From NCBI RefSeq assembly GCF_004328075.1, contig NZ_SJFN01000001.1, positions 243,819 to 307,818 of the forward strand: a stretch of 64,000 nucleotides of DNA, in the 5' to 3' direction. Source of the DNA: Siculibacillus lacustris (lineage in GTDB: Bacteria > Pseudomonadota > Alphaproteobacteria > Rhizobiales > Ancalomicrobiaceae). Of this stretch, positions 8,445 through 17,006 are shown one piece after another. The first letter of the stretch is position 1, and each line of letters opens with the position of its first letter. The notes beneath the pieces are model-generated. The model was not told where the DNA came from. It did no database searches and worked only from the letters and a program-made list of their open reading frames with translations. A program made the position numbers and the translations under genes.

Positions 8445-8778
8445 CTAGGTATCTCCTGTATCGGGAAAGCCACCATCAGTCGAATTCTCTTAATGTTTGG
8501 TAAATAGAGCGCTGATTGCACTTCATCTCGACAATATCGGTGCGCATTTGGCAGGTTCGTCAGGAAAACGACAGGTTCTGACAGCCGATTCGACGTCGTC
8601 TGCTTTTGAACGTTTCTCCGCATTGCCGTCGAGCGGGCCGCTCCGAGGCGCCGATTCGCGCGAAGTGCAATGGTCCGGTCGGCGTGCGGTTCCTCCACCG
8701 ACGGGAGCCTGTCGGCCCGTCCATCCTGCCGGTTGACCTCGACGCGGGATTGGCTTCCGATCGCCCGGGGAGGCGGAC
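8445..8778. promoter_or_regulatory. Divergent promoter region, AT-rich
   Basis: 334 bases between the minus-strand small gene and the plus-strand SulP gene. About 8470-8620 is markedly more AT-rich than its surroundings and probably holds both promoters. The AGGAGA of the small gene is at 8452-8457 on the minus strand, and GGGGAGG before the SulP ATG is at about 8767-8773. I see no convincing -35/-10 pair, no clear operator and no further gene. Confidence 0.4.
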
Positions 8779-10422
8779 ATGCGCGCAGGAGACGTCGTCG
8801 CCGGGATTTCGGTCGCCGGCCTGATGTTGCCGGAGGCCGTCGCCTATGCCGGGATCGCCGGGCTGCCGCCGCAACGCGCCATCGTCGCGGCGATCGCCGG
8901 GTGTCTCGCCTATGCCGTGATCGGCCGCAGCCGCTTCGCGGTGGTCGCGCCGACCTCGTCCTCGGCGGCGATCCTGGCGGCAATCCTGGCGACCTTTCCC
9001 GGCGACGCGGCAGCCCGAGCCGGCATCGCCACGGTCGCCGTCGCGGCCGCCGGTGTGGTGTTCCTGATCGCCTGGGTCGCGCGCCTCGGGCTGCTGACCG
9101 GGTTCATCGCCCGGCCGGTGCTGCGCGGCTTCGCCTTCGGCCTGGCGGTGACCATCATCCTCCACCAGATCCCGACCATCACCGGCGTGCCGATCGAGGC
9201 GCCCGACCTGCCGCGCTTCGCCGTCGCCCTGGCGCGGAGCGTCGGGGACTGGCAGCCGCTCGGGCTCGCCGCCGGCGGCCTCGCCCTGGCGGCGCTGATC
9301 GCCGCACGACGGGTGCCGATGGTGCCGGGTGCCTTCGTGGTGGTGGTGGTCGGATCGAGCCTCGCCTGGGCGTTCGATCTGCCGGGCCACGGGCTCGCCG
9401 TGGTCGGCCCGGTGACGCTGCTGCCGACCCTTCCGAGCCTGCCGGCGCTGTCCTGGCCGACGCTGTCGCACCTCGTGCAGATGATCCTGCCCCTGGTGCT
9501 GATCCTGTTCGCCGAGAGCTGGGGTACCATGCGAACCCTGGCGCTGCGCCACGGCGACACGATCGTGCCCGACCGCGAACTCGCCGCGCTGGGGCTCGCC
9601 AATCTCGCCGCCGCCCTGGTCCAGGGGCTGCCGGTCGGCGCCGGCTTCTCGGCCGGCTCAGCCAACGAGACGGCGGGGGCGACCAGCCGCTGGGCGGCGG
9701 TGATCGCGGCGATCGCCCTGGCGGCGCTGGTGGTGTCGGCGGCGCCGCTGATCGCCCACCTGCCCGAGGCGGTGTTGGCGGCGGTGGTGATCGCCGCCCT
9801 CGCCCATGCGCTCGATCCCGGACCGATCCTGCGGCTGTGGCGGATCGACCGCGACCAGTGGGTGGCGCTCGGCGCGGCGGTGGCGGTGATCCTGTTCGGG
9901 GTCGTCGACGGCATGATGCTGGCCGTGGTGTTCTCGGTCGGGGCGCTGCTGCGCCGCCTCGCGCTGCCGCAGATCACCCGTCTCGGCTGCCTGCCCGGGA
10001 CGCGCGACTTCGCCGATCTCGCCCGCCATCCGGAGGCCAAGAGCCTCCCGCGGATCGGCATCTGGCGGCCGTCGGAGCCGCTGTTCTTCGCCAATGCCGA
10101 GCGGGTGCTCGGAACCATCGGCCGCGCCGCGGCGGCGGATCCCGACGTCCGCGTGGTGGTCCTCAGCCTCGAGGAGACCTTCGATCTCGACAGCACGGCG
10201 CTGGAAGCCCTGATCGAAGCCGATGCCCGCATCCGCGCCGGCGGCCGCGCGTTGCGGCTCGCCCGGGCCCGTGATCCGGTCCGCGATCTCCTCGTCGCCG
10301 CCGGCGCCGCCGACCTCGCGGCACGGTCGTCCTACAGCGTCGATGCCGCCGTCGCCGCCGCCCAGGCGGCGCTGCCGAAGATCGCCGACGCGCCGTCGGC
10401 TGCGCCCTCCGACGACGCCTGA
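8779..10422 (+). CDS. SulP/SLC26-family anion transporter with STAS domain
   Basis: 547 residues starting at an ATG 5 bases after GGGGAGG. The N-terminal part has about ten to twelve hydrophobic helices, opening with the SulP signature region GISVAGLMLPEAVAYAGIAG and containing ANLAAALVQGLPVGAGFSAGS. The last ~110 residues form a cytoplasmic STAS domain with VVVLSLEETFDLDSTALEAL. SulP proteins carry sulfate, bicarbonate, carboxylates or other anions across the inner membrane, usually with proton or sodium coupling. The substrate cannot be assigned from sequence or from neighbours. A possible short terminator, ATCACG-AGAG-CGTGAT, lies 37 bases after the stop. Confidence 0.88.
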   Translation: MRAGDVVAGISVAGLMLPEAVAYAGIAGLPPQRAIVAAIAGCLAYAVIGRSRFAVVAPTSSSAAILAAILATFPGDAAARAGIATVAVAAAGVVFLIAWVARLGLLTGFIARPVLRGFAFGLAVTIILHQIPTITGVPIEAPDLPRFAVALARSVGDWQPLGLAAGGLALAALIAARRVPMVPGAFVVVVVGSSLAWAFDLPGHGLAVVGPVTLLPTLPSLPALSWPTLSHLVQMILPLVLILFAESWGTMRTLALRHGDTIVPDRELAALGLANLAAALVQGLPVGAGFSAGSANETAGATSRWAAVIAAIALAALVVSAAPLIAHLPEAVLAAVVIAALAHALDPGPILRLWRIDRDQWVALGAAVAVILFGVVDGMMLAVVFSVGALLRRLALPQITRLGCLPGTRDFADLARHPEAKSLPRIGIWRPSEPLFFANAERVLGTIGRAAAADPDVRVVVLSLEETFDLDSTALEALIEADARIRAGGRALRLARARDPVRDLLVAAGAADLAARSSYSVDAAVAAAQAALPKIADAPSAAPSDDA

Positions 10423-10820
10423 CGCGGCCATCCGGACGCCGTCGCGATTCGGTTCGGTGATCACGAGAGCGTGATTGGACCACGGCCACCGACGGGTCCA
10501 AGAGGCCGACGACGCTCGCAATTCCGGCGTCGCCCTTCGTGTGAAAGCCCCATGGACAGCCACAGTCGACCTAGCCGCTGCCGCGCCCGACGCGCCGCCG
10601 ACTGAGCCTCCGAGAGGTTCGTCCGGCCGCGTCGCGACGCGGCCTTTCGAGGACGAGCCATGATCCTTCCCCTCCTTCCATTCGACGGTCCGTCGCTCGG
10701 CCTCGCCGACGACCGTCATGCTCTCTTCACGACTCTCTGGTCGATGCGACGATCACGCAGGCCCTCGGCCCTGCCGGTTGTTCGTCCCTCGCATCGACCC
10801 GCGTGAAGAGAGGTTTTCCG
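10423..10820 (+). promoter_or_regulatory. Hairpin-rich leader between SulP and the ABC importer
   Basis: 398 bases without a credible gene. Several inverted repeats are visible. One is ATCACG-AGAG-CGTGAT at 10460-10475. A 44-base hairpin lies at 10616-10659: outer arms GGTTCGTCC/GGACGAGCC with one G-U pair around the perfect palindrome GGCCGCGTCGCGACGCGGCC. A third runs 10684-10717 with arms GACGGTC(C)GTCG and CGACGACCGTC. A long-range stem at 10739-10799 has perfect 11-base arms GGTCGATGCGA/TCGCATCGACC around an inner GCAGG/CCTGC stem. The last closes 7 bases before the AGAGAGG ribosome binding site. The array resembles a cis-regulatory leader RNA, but no known riboswitch core motif was recognised. 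Confidence 0.45.
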
Positions 10821-12554
10821 ATGGTGTTCCACCGGGTCGTTCCCCCGGCCGTCGGCCGTTCCTATGTGCCCAACGTGTTCGATCTGGTCGCGCTGTTGAT
10901 GGTGCTCGGCGCGCTGGTGCTGGTCGCCCATGGGGCGCGCGAGACCGTCGAGCCGCTGGCGGTGCTCGAGCACACGCCGATCGTACTCGACTGGCGGCTG
11001 TTGCCGGAATATGCGCTGCGCACCACGCTGCGGATGCTCGCGGCGATCGTCGGGTCGCTGCTCTTCACCTTCGTCTATGCGACGGCGGCGGCGAAGAGCC
11101 GGCGCGCCGAGATCGTGCTGATCCCGATCCTCGACGTGTTGCAGTCGGTGCCGATCCTCGGCTTCCTGACCTTCACCGTGGTGTTCTTCATGGGCCTGTT
11201 TCCCGGCCGGGTGCTCGGGGCGGAGCTGGCGAGCGTCTTCGCGATCTTCACCAGCCAGGCCTGGAACATGACCTTCTCGATGTACCAGTCGCTGCGCAGC
11301 GTGCCGAAGGACCTCGAAGAGGCCTCGGCGAGCTTCCATCTGTCGCGGTGGCAGCAATTCTGGCGGCTCGACGTGCCCTTCGCCATGCCCGGGTTGGTGT
11401 GGAACACCATGATGTCGATGTCGGGCGGGTGGTTCTTCGTGGTCGCCTCCGAGGCGATCACCGTCGGCGACACCACGGTGACGCTGCCGGGGATCGGCGC
11501 CTGGGTGGCGCTGGCGATCCGCGAACAGAACCTCGCCGCGGTGGGCCTCGCGGTGCTGACCATGCTGGTGATCATCGTCGCCTATGACCAGCTGCTGTTC
11601 CGGCCGGTGGTCGCCTGGGCCGACAAGTTCCGCTTTGAGCAGACCGCGTCGAGCGAGGCGCCGACCTCGTGGTTGCTCGATCTGTTCCGCCGCACCCGGG
11701 CGCTCCGGGCGCTGTCGGTCGCCGTGTCGTCGACGTTCCACCACTCGCTCGGCGTCCGCCTGCCGCTCCCGAGGCTGCCGCAGATCCGCCTGTCGCTCGG
11801 AATCCCGGAACGGGTGGTCGATGCGGTCTGGCTGGTGATCGTCGTCGCCGCCGGCGCCTGGGTCGGCTGGGAGGTGATCGACTTCGTCGGAACTTCGCTC
11901 GGATGGGCCGACGTCGGCGAGGCGCTGGGCAAGGGCCTCCTCACCCTCATCCGGGTGGTGGTGCTGATGACCTTCGCCACGCTGGTGTGGGTGCCGATCG
12001 GGGTGTGGGTGGGCCTCCGGCCGCGGATCGCCGAGAAAGTGCAGCCGGTCGCCCAGTTCCTGGCGGCGTTCCCGGCCAACATCGCCTTTCCCGCCGCGGT
12101 GGTGCTGATCGTCCACTTTCACCTGAACGCCGACGTCTGGCTGAGCCCGCTGATGATTCTCGGCACCCAGTGGTACATCCTGTTCAACGTCATCGCCGGG
12201 ACCGCGGCCTTCCCCTCGGATCTCAAAGAGGCGGCGCAGAGCTTCCACGTCGCCGGCTGGCGCTGGTGGGTCAACGTCATCCTGCCGGGCATCTTCCCCT
12301 ATTACATCACCGGGGCGATCACCGCCTCGGGTGGGTCGTGGAACGCCGCGATCGTCGCCGAAGTGGCGAGTTGGGGCGACGTCAAGCTGACCGCCACGGG
12401 GCTCGGCTCCTACATCGCCCAGGCGACGGAGGCCGGCGACTTTCCCCGCGTGGTGCTCGGCATCGCGGTGATGTCGATGTTCGTCACCCTGTTCAATCGC
12501 CTGTTGTGGCGGCCGCTCTACGCCTTCGCCGAAACCCGCCTGCGCCTCGGCTGA
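10821..12554 (+). CDS. ABC transporter permease, two fused permease domains (nitrate/sulfonate/taurine type)
   Basis: 577 residues from the ATG at 10821, which has AGAGAGG 7 bases upstream; a GTG six codons earlier has no such site. Two BPD_transp_1 domains lie in one chain, each with about five to six helices and its own EAA loop: EEASASFHLSRWQQFWRLDVP at about residue 170 and KEAAQSFHVAGWRWWVNVILP at about 465. The membrane unit therefore needs only one polypeptide plus the ATPase encoded 21 bases downstream. The family is that of nitrate/sulfonate/bicarbonate importers. No periplasmic binding protein gene is adjacent, which is unusual for an importer, and the substrate is unknown. The leader upstream is highly structured. 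Confidence 0.85.
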   Translation: MVFHRVVPPAVGRSYVPNVFDLVALLMVLGALVLVAHGARETVEPLAVLEHTPIVLDWRLLPEYALRTTLRMLAAIVGSLLFTFVYATAAAKSRRAEIVLIPILDVLQSVPILGFLTFTVVFFMGLFPGRVLGAELASVFAIFTSQAWNMTFSMYQSLRSVPKDLEEASASFHLSRWQQFWRLDVPFAMPGLVWNTMMSMSGGWFFVVASEAITVGDTTVTLPGIGAWVALAIREQNLAAVGLAVLTMLVIIVAYDQLLFRPVVAWADKFRFEQTASSEAPTSWLLDLFRRTRALRALSVAVSSTFHHSLGVRLPLPRLPQIRLSLGIPERVVDAVWLVIVVAAGAWVGWEVIDFVGTSLGWADVGEALGKGLLTLIRVVVLMTFATLVWVPIGVWVGLRPRIAEKVQPVAQFLAAFPANIAFPAAVVLIVHFHLNADVWLSPLMILGTQWYILFNVIAGTAAFPSDLKEAAQSFHVAGWRWWVNVILPGIFPYYITGAITASGGSWNAAIVAEVASWGDVKLTATGLGSYIAQATEAGDFPRVVLGIAVMSMFVTLFNRLLWRPLYAFAETRLRLG

Positions 12555-12575
12555 TCCTTCTCGGAGACCCGCGTC

Positions 12576-13907
12576 ATGGTCGACATCACCTCTGCCACCG
12601 CCACCTTCGCCCCCGAAACCCCGCTGATCGAAATCCGCGCGGTCGACCGTTCGTTCCCCAAGGCCAACGGCGAGGACCTGATCGTCCTCGAGAACGTCGA
12701 CCTGACCATCCGCGCCGGCGAGATCGTCGGGCTGCTCGGGCGCTCGGGCTCGGGCAAGTCGACGCTGCTGCGGATCATCGCCGGCCTCTCCGCCCCGTCC
12801 TCGGGCGACGCGCTGTGGCAGGGCGAACCGATCGACGGCCCGCCGATGGGCGTGGCGATGGTGTTCCAGTCCTTCGCGCTGTTTCCCTGGCTGACGGTGC
12901 TGCAGAACGTCGAGCTCGGGCTCGAGGCGATCGGCATCGAACGCGAGGAGCGGCGCAAGCGGGCGCTGCAGGCGATCGACCTGATCGGTCTCGACGGTTT
13001 CGAGAGCGCCTACCCGAAGGAGCTGTCCGGCGGCATGCGCCAGCGGGTCGGCTTCGCCCGCGCCCTGGTAGTCCATCCGGACCTGCTGCTGATGGACGAG
13101 CCCTTCTCGGCCCTCGACGTGCTGACCGCCGAGACGCTGCGCACCGACCTGATCGACCTGTGGGTCGAAGGGCGCCTGCCGATGAAGTCGGTGCTGATGG
13201 TCACCCACAACATCGAGGAGGCGGTGCTGATGTGCGACCGCGTCCTGGTGTTCTCGTCGAACCCGGGACGGATCGCCTCCGAGCTCCGCGTCGACCTCGC
13301 CCATCCGCGCAACCGCCTCGATCCGATCTTCCGCCAGATGGTCGACCGGATCTACGCGCTGATGACCAAGCGGCCGGAGCCGCGGCCGGCGACCGCCGAG
13401 GGCATTCCGGGGACCGGGGTCGGCATGGTGCTGAACCACGTTTCGACCAACGTGCTGGCCGGTCTGATCGAAGCGGTGGCGGCCGAGCCGTTCCACGGCC
13501 GCGCCGATCTGCCGGTGCTCGCCGACCGGCTGCAGATGGAGGCCGACGAGCTGTTCCACCTCGCCGAGGCGCTGCAGCTCCTGCGGCTCGGCTCGCTGAC
13601 CGAGGGCGATCTGCTGCTCACCGACGCCGGGCGCGGCTTCGCCGATCTCGACACCGACGCGCGCAAGACGCTGTTCGCCCGGCAGTTGATCGACCATGTG
13701 CCGATCATCGGCCTGATCCGGCGGGTGCTCGAGGAGCGGCCCAAGCACACCGCCCCGGCGGCGCGCTTCCGCAACGAACTCGAGGACTACATGTCGGAGG
13801 AATATGCCGACGAGACGCTGGAGACCGTGGTCTCCTGGGCGCGCTACGCCGAGCTCTTCGCCTATGACGAGAAGGCCGAGATGTTCAGCCTCGAAAACCC
13901 GCAGTGA
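12576..13907 (+). CDS. ABC transporter ATPase with C-terminal AAA-associated domain
   Basis: 443 residues. The ABC ATPase occupies residues ~18-270, with Walker A GRSGSGKST (Lys61), Q-loop VFQSFALFPW, signature LSGGMRQR, Walker B LLLMDEP and switch VTHNIEE. About 160 further residues follow, which I assign to the AAA-associated C-terminal domain found on a subset of nitrate/sulfonate-type ATPases. It begins near VGMVLNHVSTNVLAGLIEAV and continues through a winged-helix-like stretch ending LEDYMSEEYADETLETVV. That extension probably regulates the transporter or senses a ligand; its function is not established. It is cotranscribed with the fused permease. A GC hairpin 10 bases after the stop (13918-13935) closes the unit. 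Confidence 0.86.
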   Translation: MVDITSATATFAPETPLIEIRAVDRSFPKANGEDLIVLENVDLTIRAGEIVGLLGRSGSGKSTLLRIIAGLSAPSSGDALWQGEPIDGPPMGVAMVFQSFALFPWLTVLQNVELGLEAIGIEREERRKRALQAIDLIGLDGFESAYPKELSGGMRQRVGFARALVVHPDLLLMDEPFSALDVLTAETLRTDLIDLWVEGRLPMKSVLMVTHNIEEAVLMCDRVLVFSSNPGRIASELRVDLAHPRNRLDPIFRQMVDRIYALMTKRPEPRPATAEGIPGTGVGMVLNHVSTNVLAGLIEAVAAEPFHGRADLPVLADRLQMEADELFHLAEALQLLRLGSLTEGDLLLTDAGRGFADLDTDARKTLFARQLIDHVPIIGLIRRVLEERPKHTAPAARFRNELEDYMSEEYADETLETVVSWARYAELFAYDEKAEMFSLENPQ

Positions 13908-13917
13908 GGGCGCGCAC

Positions 13918-13935
13918 GGCGCCCGCGCGGGCGCC
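13918..13935 (+). terminator. GC hairpin after the ABC ATPase gene
   Basis: Perfect 18-base palindrome GGCGCCCGCGCGGGCGCC starting 10 bases past the stop codon at 13905-13907. There is no U-run, so termination may be only partial, but the position fits the end of the ABC transporter transcript. Confidence 0.45.
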
Positions 13936-14011
13936 GGGACGGCGGCTCCTCTTGTGAAGTGCGCGCGGCGGTGAAACCATCGCCGTCCCACCCCGGCACG
14001 GACATCGCCCC

Positions 14012-14959
14012 ATGAAGATCGCTCTCCTCGACGACCCGCTCGACGCCGCCCGCACGTCCGCCGATTGGGAGCGGCTCGGACCCGATGCCGAGATCGTGGT
14101 GTTCGAACGCCCCTTCGCCGATCGCGCGGCGGTCCTCGCGGCGCTCGGCGGTTTCGAGGTGATCGTGGCGATGCGCGAGCGCACGCCGCTCGATGCCGAG
14201 ACCATCGCCGGGCTCGGCGCCCTGCGGCTGATCGTGACCACCGGAATGCGCAATGCGGCGATCGACCTCGCGGCGGCGCGGGCGCGCGGCATCCCGGTGT
14301 GCGGCACCGAGATGTTCCCGTCGCCGACCGCCGAGCTCGCCTGGGGCCTGATCCTGGCGCTCGCCCGGCGGCTGCCCGAACAGCAGGCGTCGCTGCGGCG
14401 GGGAACTTGGCAATCGGCGCTCGGGACGATGCTCGCCGGCAAACGGCTCGGCCTCGTGGGCTTGGGCAAGCTCGGCAGCCGGATGGCGCGGATCGGCGCA
14501 GCCTTCGAGATGGAGCCGGTCGCCTGGAGCCCCAACCTCACCGACGAGCGCGCCGCGGCCGGCGGCGCGCGGCGGGTCGACAAGGCCGAGCTGTTCGCCA
14601 CCTCGGACGTGATCAGCCTGCACCTGGTGCTGTCGGAGCGCAGCCGCGGCGTGGTCGGGGCGGCGGAGATCGGCGCGATGAAGCCCTCGGCCTATCTGGT
14701 CAACACCTCGCGGGCGGGTCTGGTCGACGCAGAGGCGCTGGGCGCGGCGCTGCGGGCGGGGACAATCGCCGGCGCCGGTCTCGACGTCTTCGCCGGCGAG
14801 CCGCTGCCGCCCGACGATCCGGTGCTCGGCTGGCCGAACACCGTGCTGACCCCGCATCTCGGCTACGTCACCGCCGAGACCTGGCGGCTCACCTATGGCC
14901 AGGCGCTCGAAGACATCGAGGCCTGGGCGGCCGGCACGTTGTTGCGCCGGATCGACTGA
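14012..14959 (+). CDS. D-2-hydroxyacid dehydrogenase family protein
   Basis: 315 residues, the usual length. The Rossmann domain in the middle has GLVGLGKLGSRMARIG. The catalytic set is present: Arg in NTSRAGLVD, Glu in GLDVFAGEPLP and His in LTPHLGYV. These NAD(P)-dependent enzymes interconvert 2-keto acids and D-2-hydroxy acids (glycerate, lactate, phosphoglycerate and relatives). The exact substrate is not readable. It is convergent with the rhamnose transporter gene at 14974, with only 14 bases between the stops. It could process a 2-keto or hydroxy acid from one of the adjoining sugar pathways, but nothing ties it to them. It is shorter than SerA and lacks an ACT domain. Confidence 0.86.
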   Translation: MKIALLDDPLDAARTSADWERLGPDAEIVVFERPFADRAAVLAALGGFEVIVAMRERTPLDAETIAGLGALRLIVTTGMRNAAIDLAAARARGIPVCGTEMFPSPTAELAWGLILALARRLPEQQASLRRGTWQSALGTMLAGKRLGLVGLGKLGSRMARIGAAFEMEPVAWSPNLTDERAAAGGARRVDKAELFATSDVISLHLVLSERSRGVVGAAEIGAMKPSAYLVNTSRAGLVDAEALGAALRAGTIAGAGLDVFAGEPLPPDDPVLGWPNTVLTPHLGYVTAETWRLTYGQALEDIEAWAAGTLLRRID

Positions 14960-14973
14960 ACGTCGCGACGAGC

Positions 14974-16011
14974 TCAGCCGCGCGGATTGCCCTCGCGGCG
15001 GCGCTCGAGCGCGAGGCGCAGACGGCGCACGACGATCGGCGTGGCGATGGCGGCGATCAGCAGCGTGCCGGTGACGATCGACATGATGATGCCGGGGACG
15101 TTGATCAGGCCGAGGCCGAAGCTCAGCATGCCGAAGACGAAGGTCGCCAGCACCACGCCGGGAATGGTGCCCGAGCCGCCCATGATCGCGACGCCGCCGA
15201 GCACCGCGGTGGCCACCACTTCGAGCTCCCAGCCCTGCGCCATGTTGGGCCGGACCGCCCCGACCCGCGAGGTGAACAGCACCGCGGCGAGCCCCGCCAT
15301 GGCGCCGGAGAGGGTGAACACCAGGAAGCGGTAGTTCTGCACGCGGATGCCGGAATAGCGCGCGGCCTGAGCGTTGTTGCCGATCGCGAAGAGGTCGCGG
15401 CCGAACACCGTGCGGTGGAGGAAGACGGCGAAGACCGCGGCCATCGCCAAGTAGATCAGGAATTCCCACGGCACGTAGCCGCCGAGCGTGCCTTGGCCGA
15501 GTTCGGCGAAGCTCTCGGGGAAGCGGGTATAGGCCTGATCGCCGAGCACGATGTAGGAGATGCCGCGGAACAGCGACATGGTGCCGATGGTGACGACGAT
15601 CGCCGGCACCTGGAAGCGGACGATGACGCCGCCGTTGAAGGCGCCGCAGGCGGTGCCGACGGCGATGCCGCCGACCACCAGCCAGGGCGTGGCGACGCCG
15701 TGGAGCGCCAGGAAGCCGACGAAGGTGCCGGTCAGGGCGATGATCGAGGCGACCGACAGGTCGATGTCGCCGGTGATGACGATCAGCGTCATCGACAGCA
15801 CCAGCAGCCCCTTCTCCGAGAAGATCTGGGTCGAATCGAACAGATTGTGAAGATCGAGGAAATAGGGCGAAGCGGCGGTGTTGAGCCCGCAGATGACCAC
15901 CAGGATCACCACCAGGGCGGTCTCCCAGCGCGCCGCCAGCGCCAGCAACCGGGTCTCGAACGCGGACTTCGGCATGGGTCTCACCGGTCTCGAAGGATGG
16001 GTCAGGGTCAT
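14974..16011 (-). CDS. rhaQ: Rhamnose ABC transporter permease RhaQ-like
   Basis: 345 residues from the ATG at 16011, which overlaps the stop of the preceding permease gene as ATGA. It is an RbsC/BPD_transp_2-type permease with eight to ten helices and the conserved stretches LIVITGDIDLSVASIIALTG and LGGVAIMGGSGTIPG. It forms the membrane channel together with the RhaP-like permease encoded immediately upstream. The order binding protein, ATPase, permease, permease matches rhaSTPQ of rhizobia, and the rhamnose enzymes are on the same strand, so the substrate is very probably L-rhamnose. An alternative start is ATG 15975. It is the last gene of the rhamnose operon. Confidence 0.86.
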   Translation of the reverse strand: MTLTHPSRPVRPMPKSAFETRLLALAARWETALVVILVVICGLNTAASPYFLDLHNLFDSTQIFSEKGLLVLSMTLIVITGDIDLSVASIIALTGTFVGFLALHGVATPWLVVGGIAVGTACGAFNGGVIVRFQVPAIVVTIGTMSLFRGISYIVLGDQAYTRFPESFAELGQGTLGGYVPWEFLIYLAMAAVFAVFLHRTVFGRDLFAIGNNAQAARYSGIRVQNYRFLVFTLSGAMAGLAAVLFTSRVGAVRPNMAQGWELEVVATAVLGGVAIMGGSGTIPGVVLATFVFGMLSFGLGLINVPGIIMSIVTGTLLIAAIATPIVVRRLRLALERRREGNPRG

Positions 16012-17006
16012 GACGCCGCTCCCGCCACGGGCGCGGCCTCGGTCCGCCGCAGGATCAGCTTGCCGAGTGGCCGATCGCCGCGCGAATTGAGGATCACCGC
16101 GGCCAGGATGACGAAGCCGGAGATCGCCTGTTGCCAGAAGGGCGAGACGTCGATGATCGGCAGGGCGTTGAAGATGATCACCAGGAACAGCGCCCCGAGC
16201 AGGCAGCCGAGCACCGAGCCGCGGCCGCCGGCCATGCCGACCCCGCCGATGACGCAGGCCGCGACGGTGTTGAGTTCGAAACCGAGCGCGATCTCGGTAT
16301 AGGCGACGGCGTAGCGCGCCACCCACAGATAGCCGCACAGGCCGGCCACCAGACCGATGATCGCATAGACCAACATCAGGTTGTGGGTATCGTCGATGCC
16401 GACGTAGCGCGCCGCCACGGGATTGCCGCCGAGCGCATAGAGTTCGCGACCCTTGCGCACGTGGGCGAGGAAGGCCCAGCCGATCAGGATCACCAGTGCG
16501 GCGATCCACACGATCGAGGTCAGGCCGAACAGGCGGGCGGTCGGGAACCCGATGAAGCCGGGACCCATCTCGTGGGCGTTGACCCAGGCGCCGCCGCTGA
16601 CCTGGAACACCAGGCCGCGGAACACGCTCATGGTGCCGAGCGTCACGACGATCGGGGGGATGCGGACATAGGCGATGAGGACGCCGTTGATCGCCCCGAG
16701 GAGCAGGCCGAGGCCGAGCGCCAGGGCCATCGTCAGGCCGACCGCCATGTCGGGATGGGCGCGCGACAGGAGCGCCACCACCATGCCGGTCAGCGCCATG
16801 TTGGCCGAGACCGACAGGTCGATGCCGCGGGTCAGGATCGCCAGCATCTGCACCAGGGCCATCATCGACAGGATCGCCCCGTCGGTGACGATGGTGTCGA
16901 GGCTGCCCATCGACAGGAACACCGGCGCGCGCAGGGTGATCAGACCGACCAGCCCGGCGATGATCAGCGCGAGCGCCGCCTCACGGGCGCGCAACAGTTT
17001 ACGCAT
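16008..17006 (-). CDS. rhaP: Rhamnose ABC transporter permease RhaP-like
   Basis: 332 residues from the ATG at 17006, chosen because AGGAG lies 7 bases upstream. The gene overlaps the end of the ATPase gene by 8 bases and the start of the next permease by 4. It is an RbsC-type permease with about eight to ten helices and LAILTRGIDLSVSANMALTG, IPPIVVTLGTMSVFRG and IGGVGMAGGRGSVLG. It pairs with the second permease to make a heterodimeric channel for the RhaT-like ATPase. The tight overlaps argue for strict translational coupling of the transporter genes. The assignment to rhamnose rests on operon context. Confidence 0.87.
   Translation of the reverse strand: MRKLLRAREAALALIIAGLVGLITLRAPVFLSMGSLDTIVTDGAILSMMALVQMLAILTRGIDLSVSANMALTGMVVALLSRAHPDMAVGLTMALALGLGLLLGAINGVLIAYVRIPPIVVTLGTMSVFRGLVFQVSGGAWVNAHEMGPGFIGFPTARLFGLTSIVWIAALVILIGWAFLAHVRKGRELYALGGNPVAARYVGIDDTHNLMLVYAIIGLVAGLCGYLWVARYAVAYTEIALGFELNTVAACVIGGVGMAGGRGSVLGCLLGALFLVIIFNALPIIDVSPFWQQAISGFVILAAVILNSRGDRPLGKLILRRTEAAPVAGAAS

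Noticed and set aside
8250..8507. 85-residue plus-strand frame opposite the small minus-strand gene
   Set aside because: Gly/Arg-rich, lacks a ribosome binding site, and the minus-strand frame has both start and terminator signals.
10661..10807. 48-codon leader peptide frame starting ATGATCCTT
   Set aside because: No ribosome binding site, no regulatory codon run, and it is covered by hairpins; coding is not supported.
10423..10820. Known riboswitch (yybP-ykoY manganese, TPP, guanidine) in the leader
   Set aside because: None of the core conserved strings of those classes that I know could be found, so only a generic structured leader is claimed.
10716..13991. 1091-residue minus-strand frame across the ABC importer
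   Set aside because: Shadow of the permease and ATPase genes; low-complexity His/Arg/Asp/Glu composition and no ribosome binding site.
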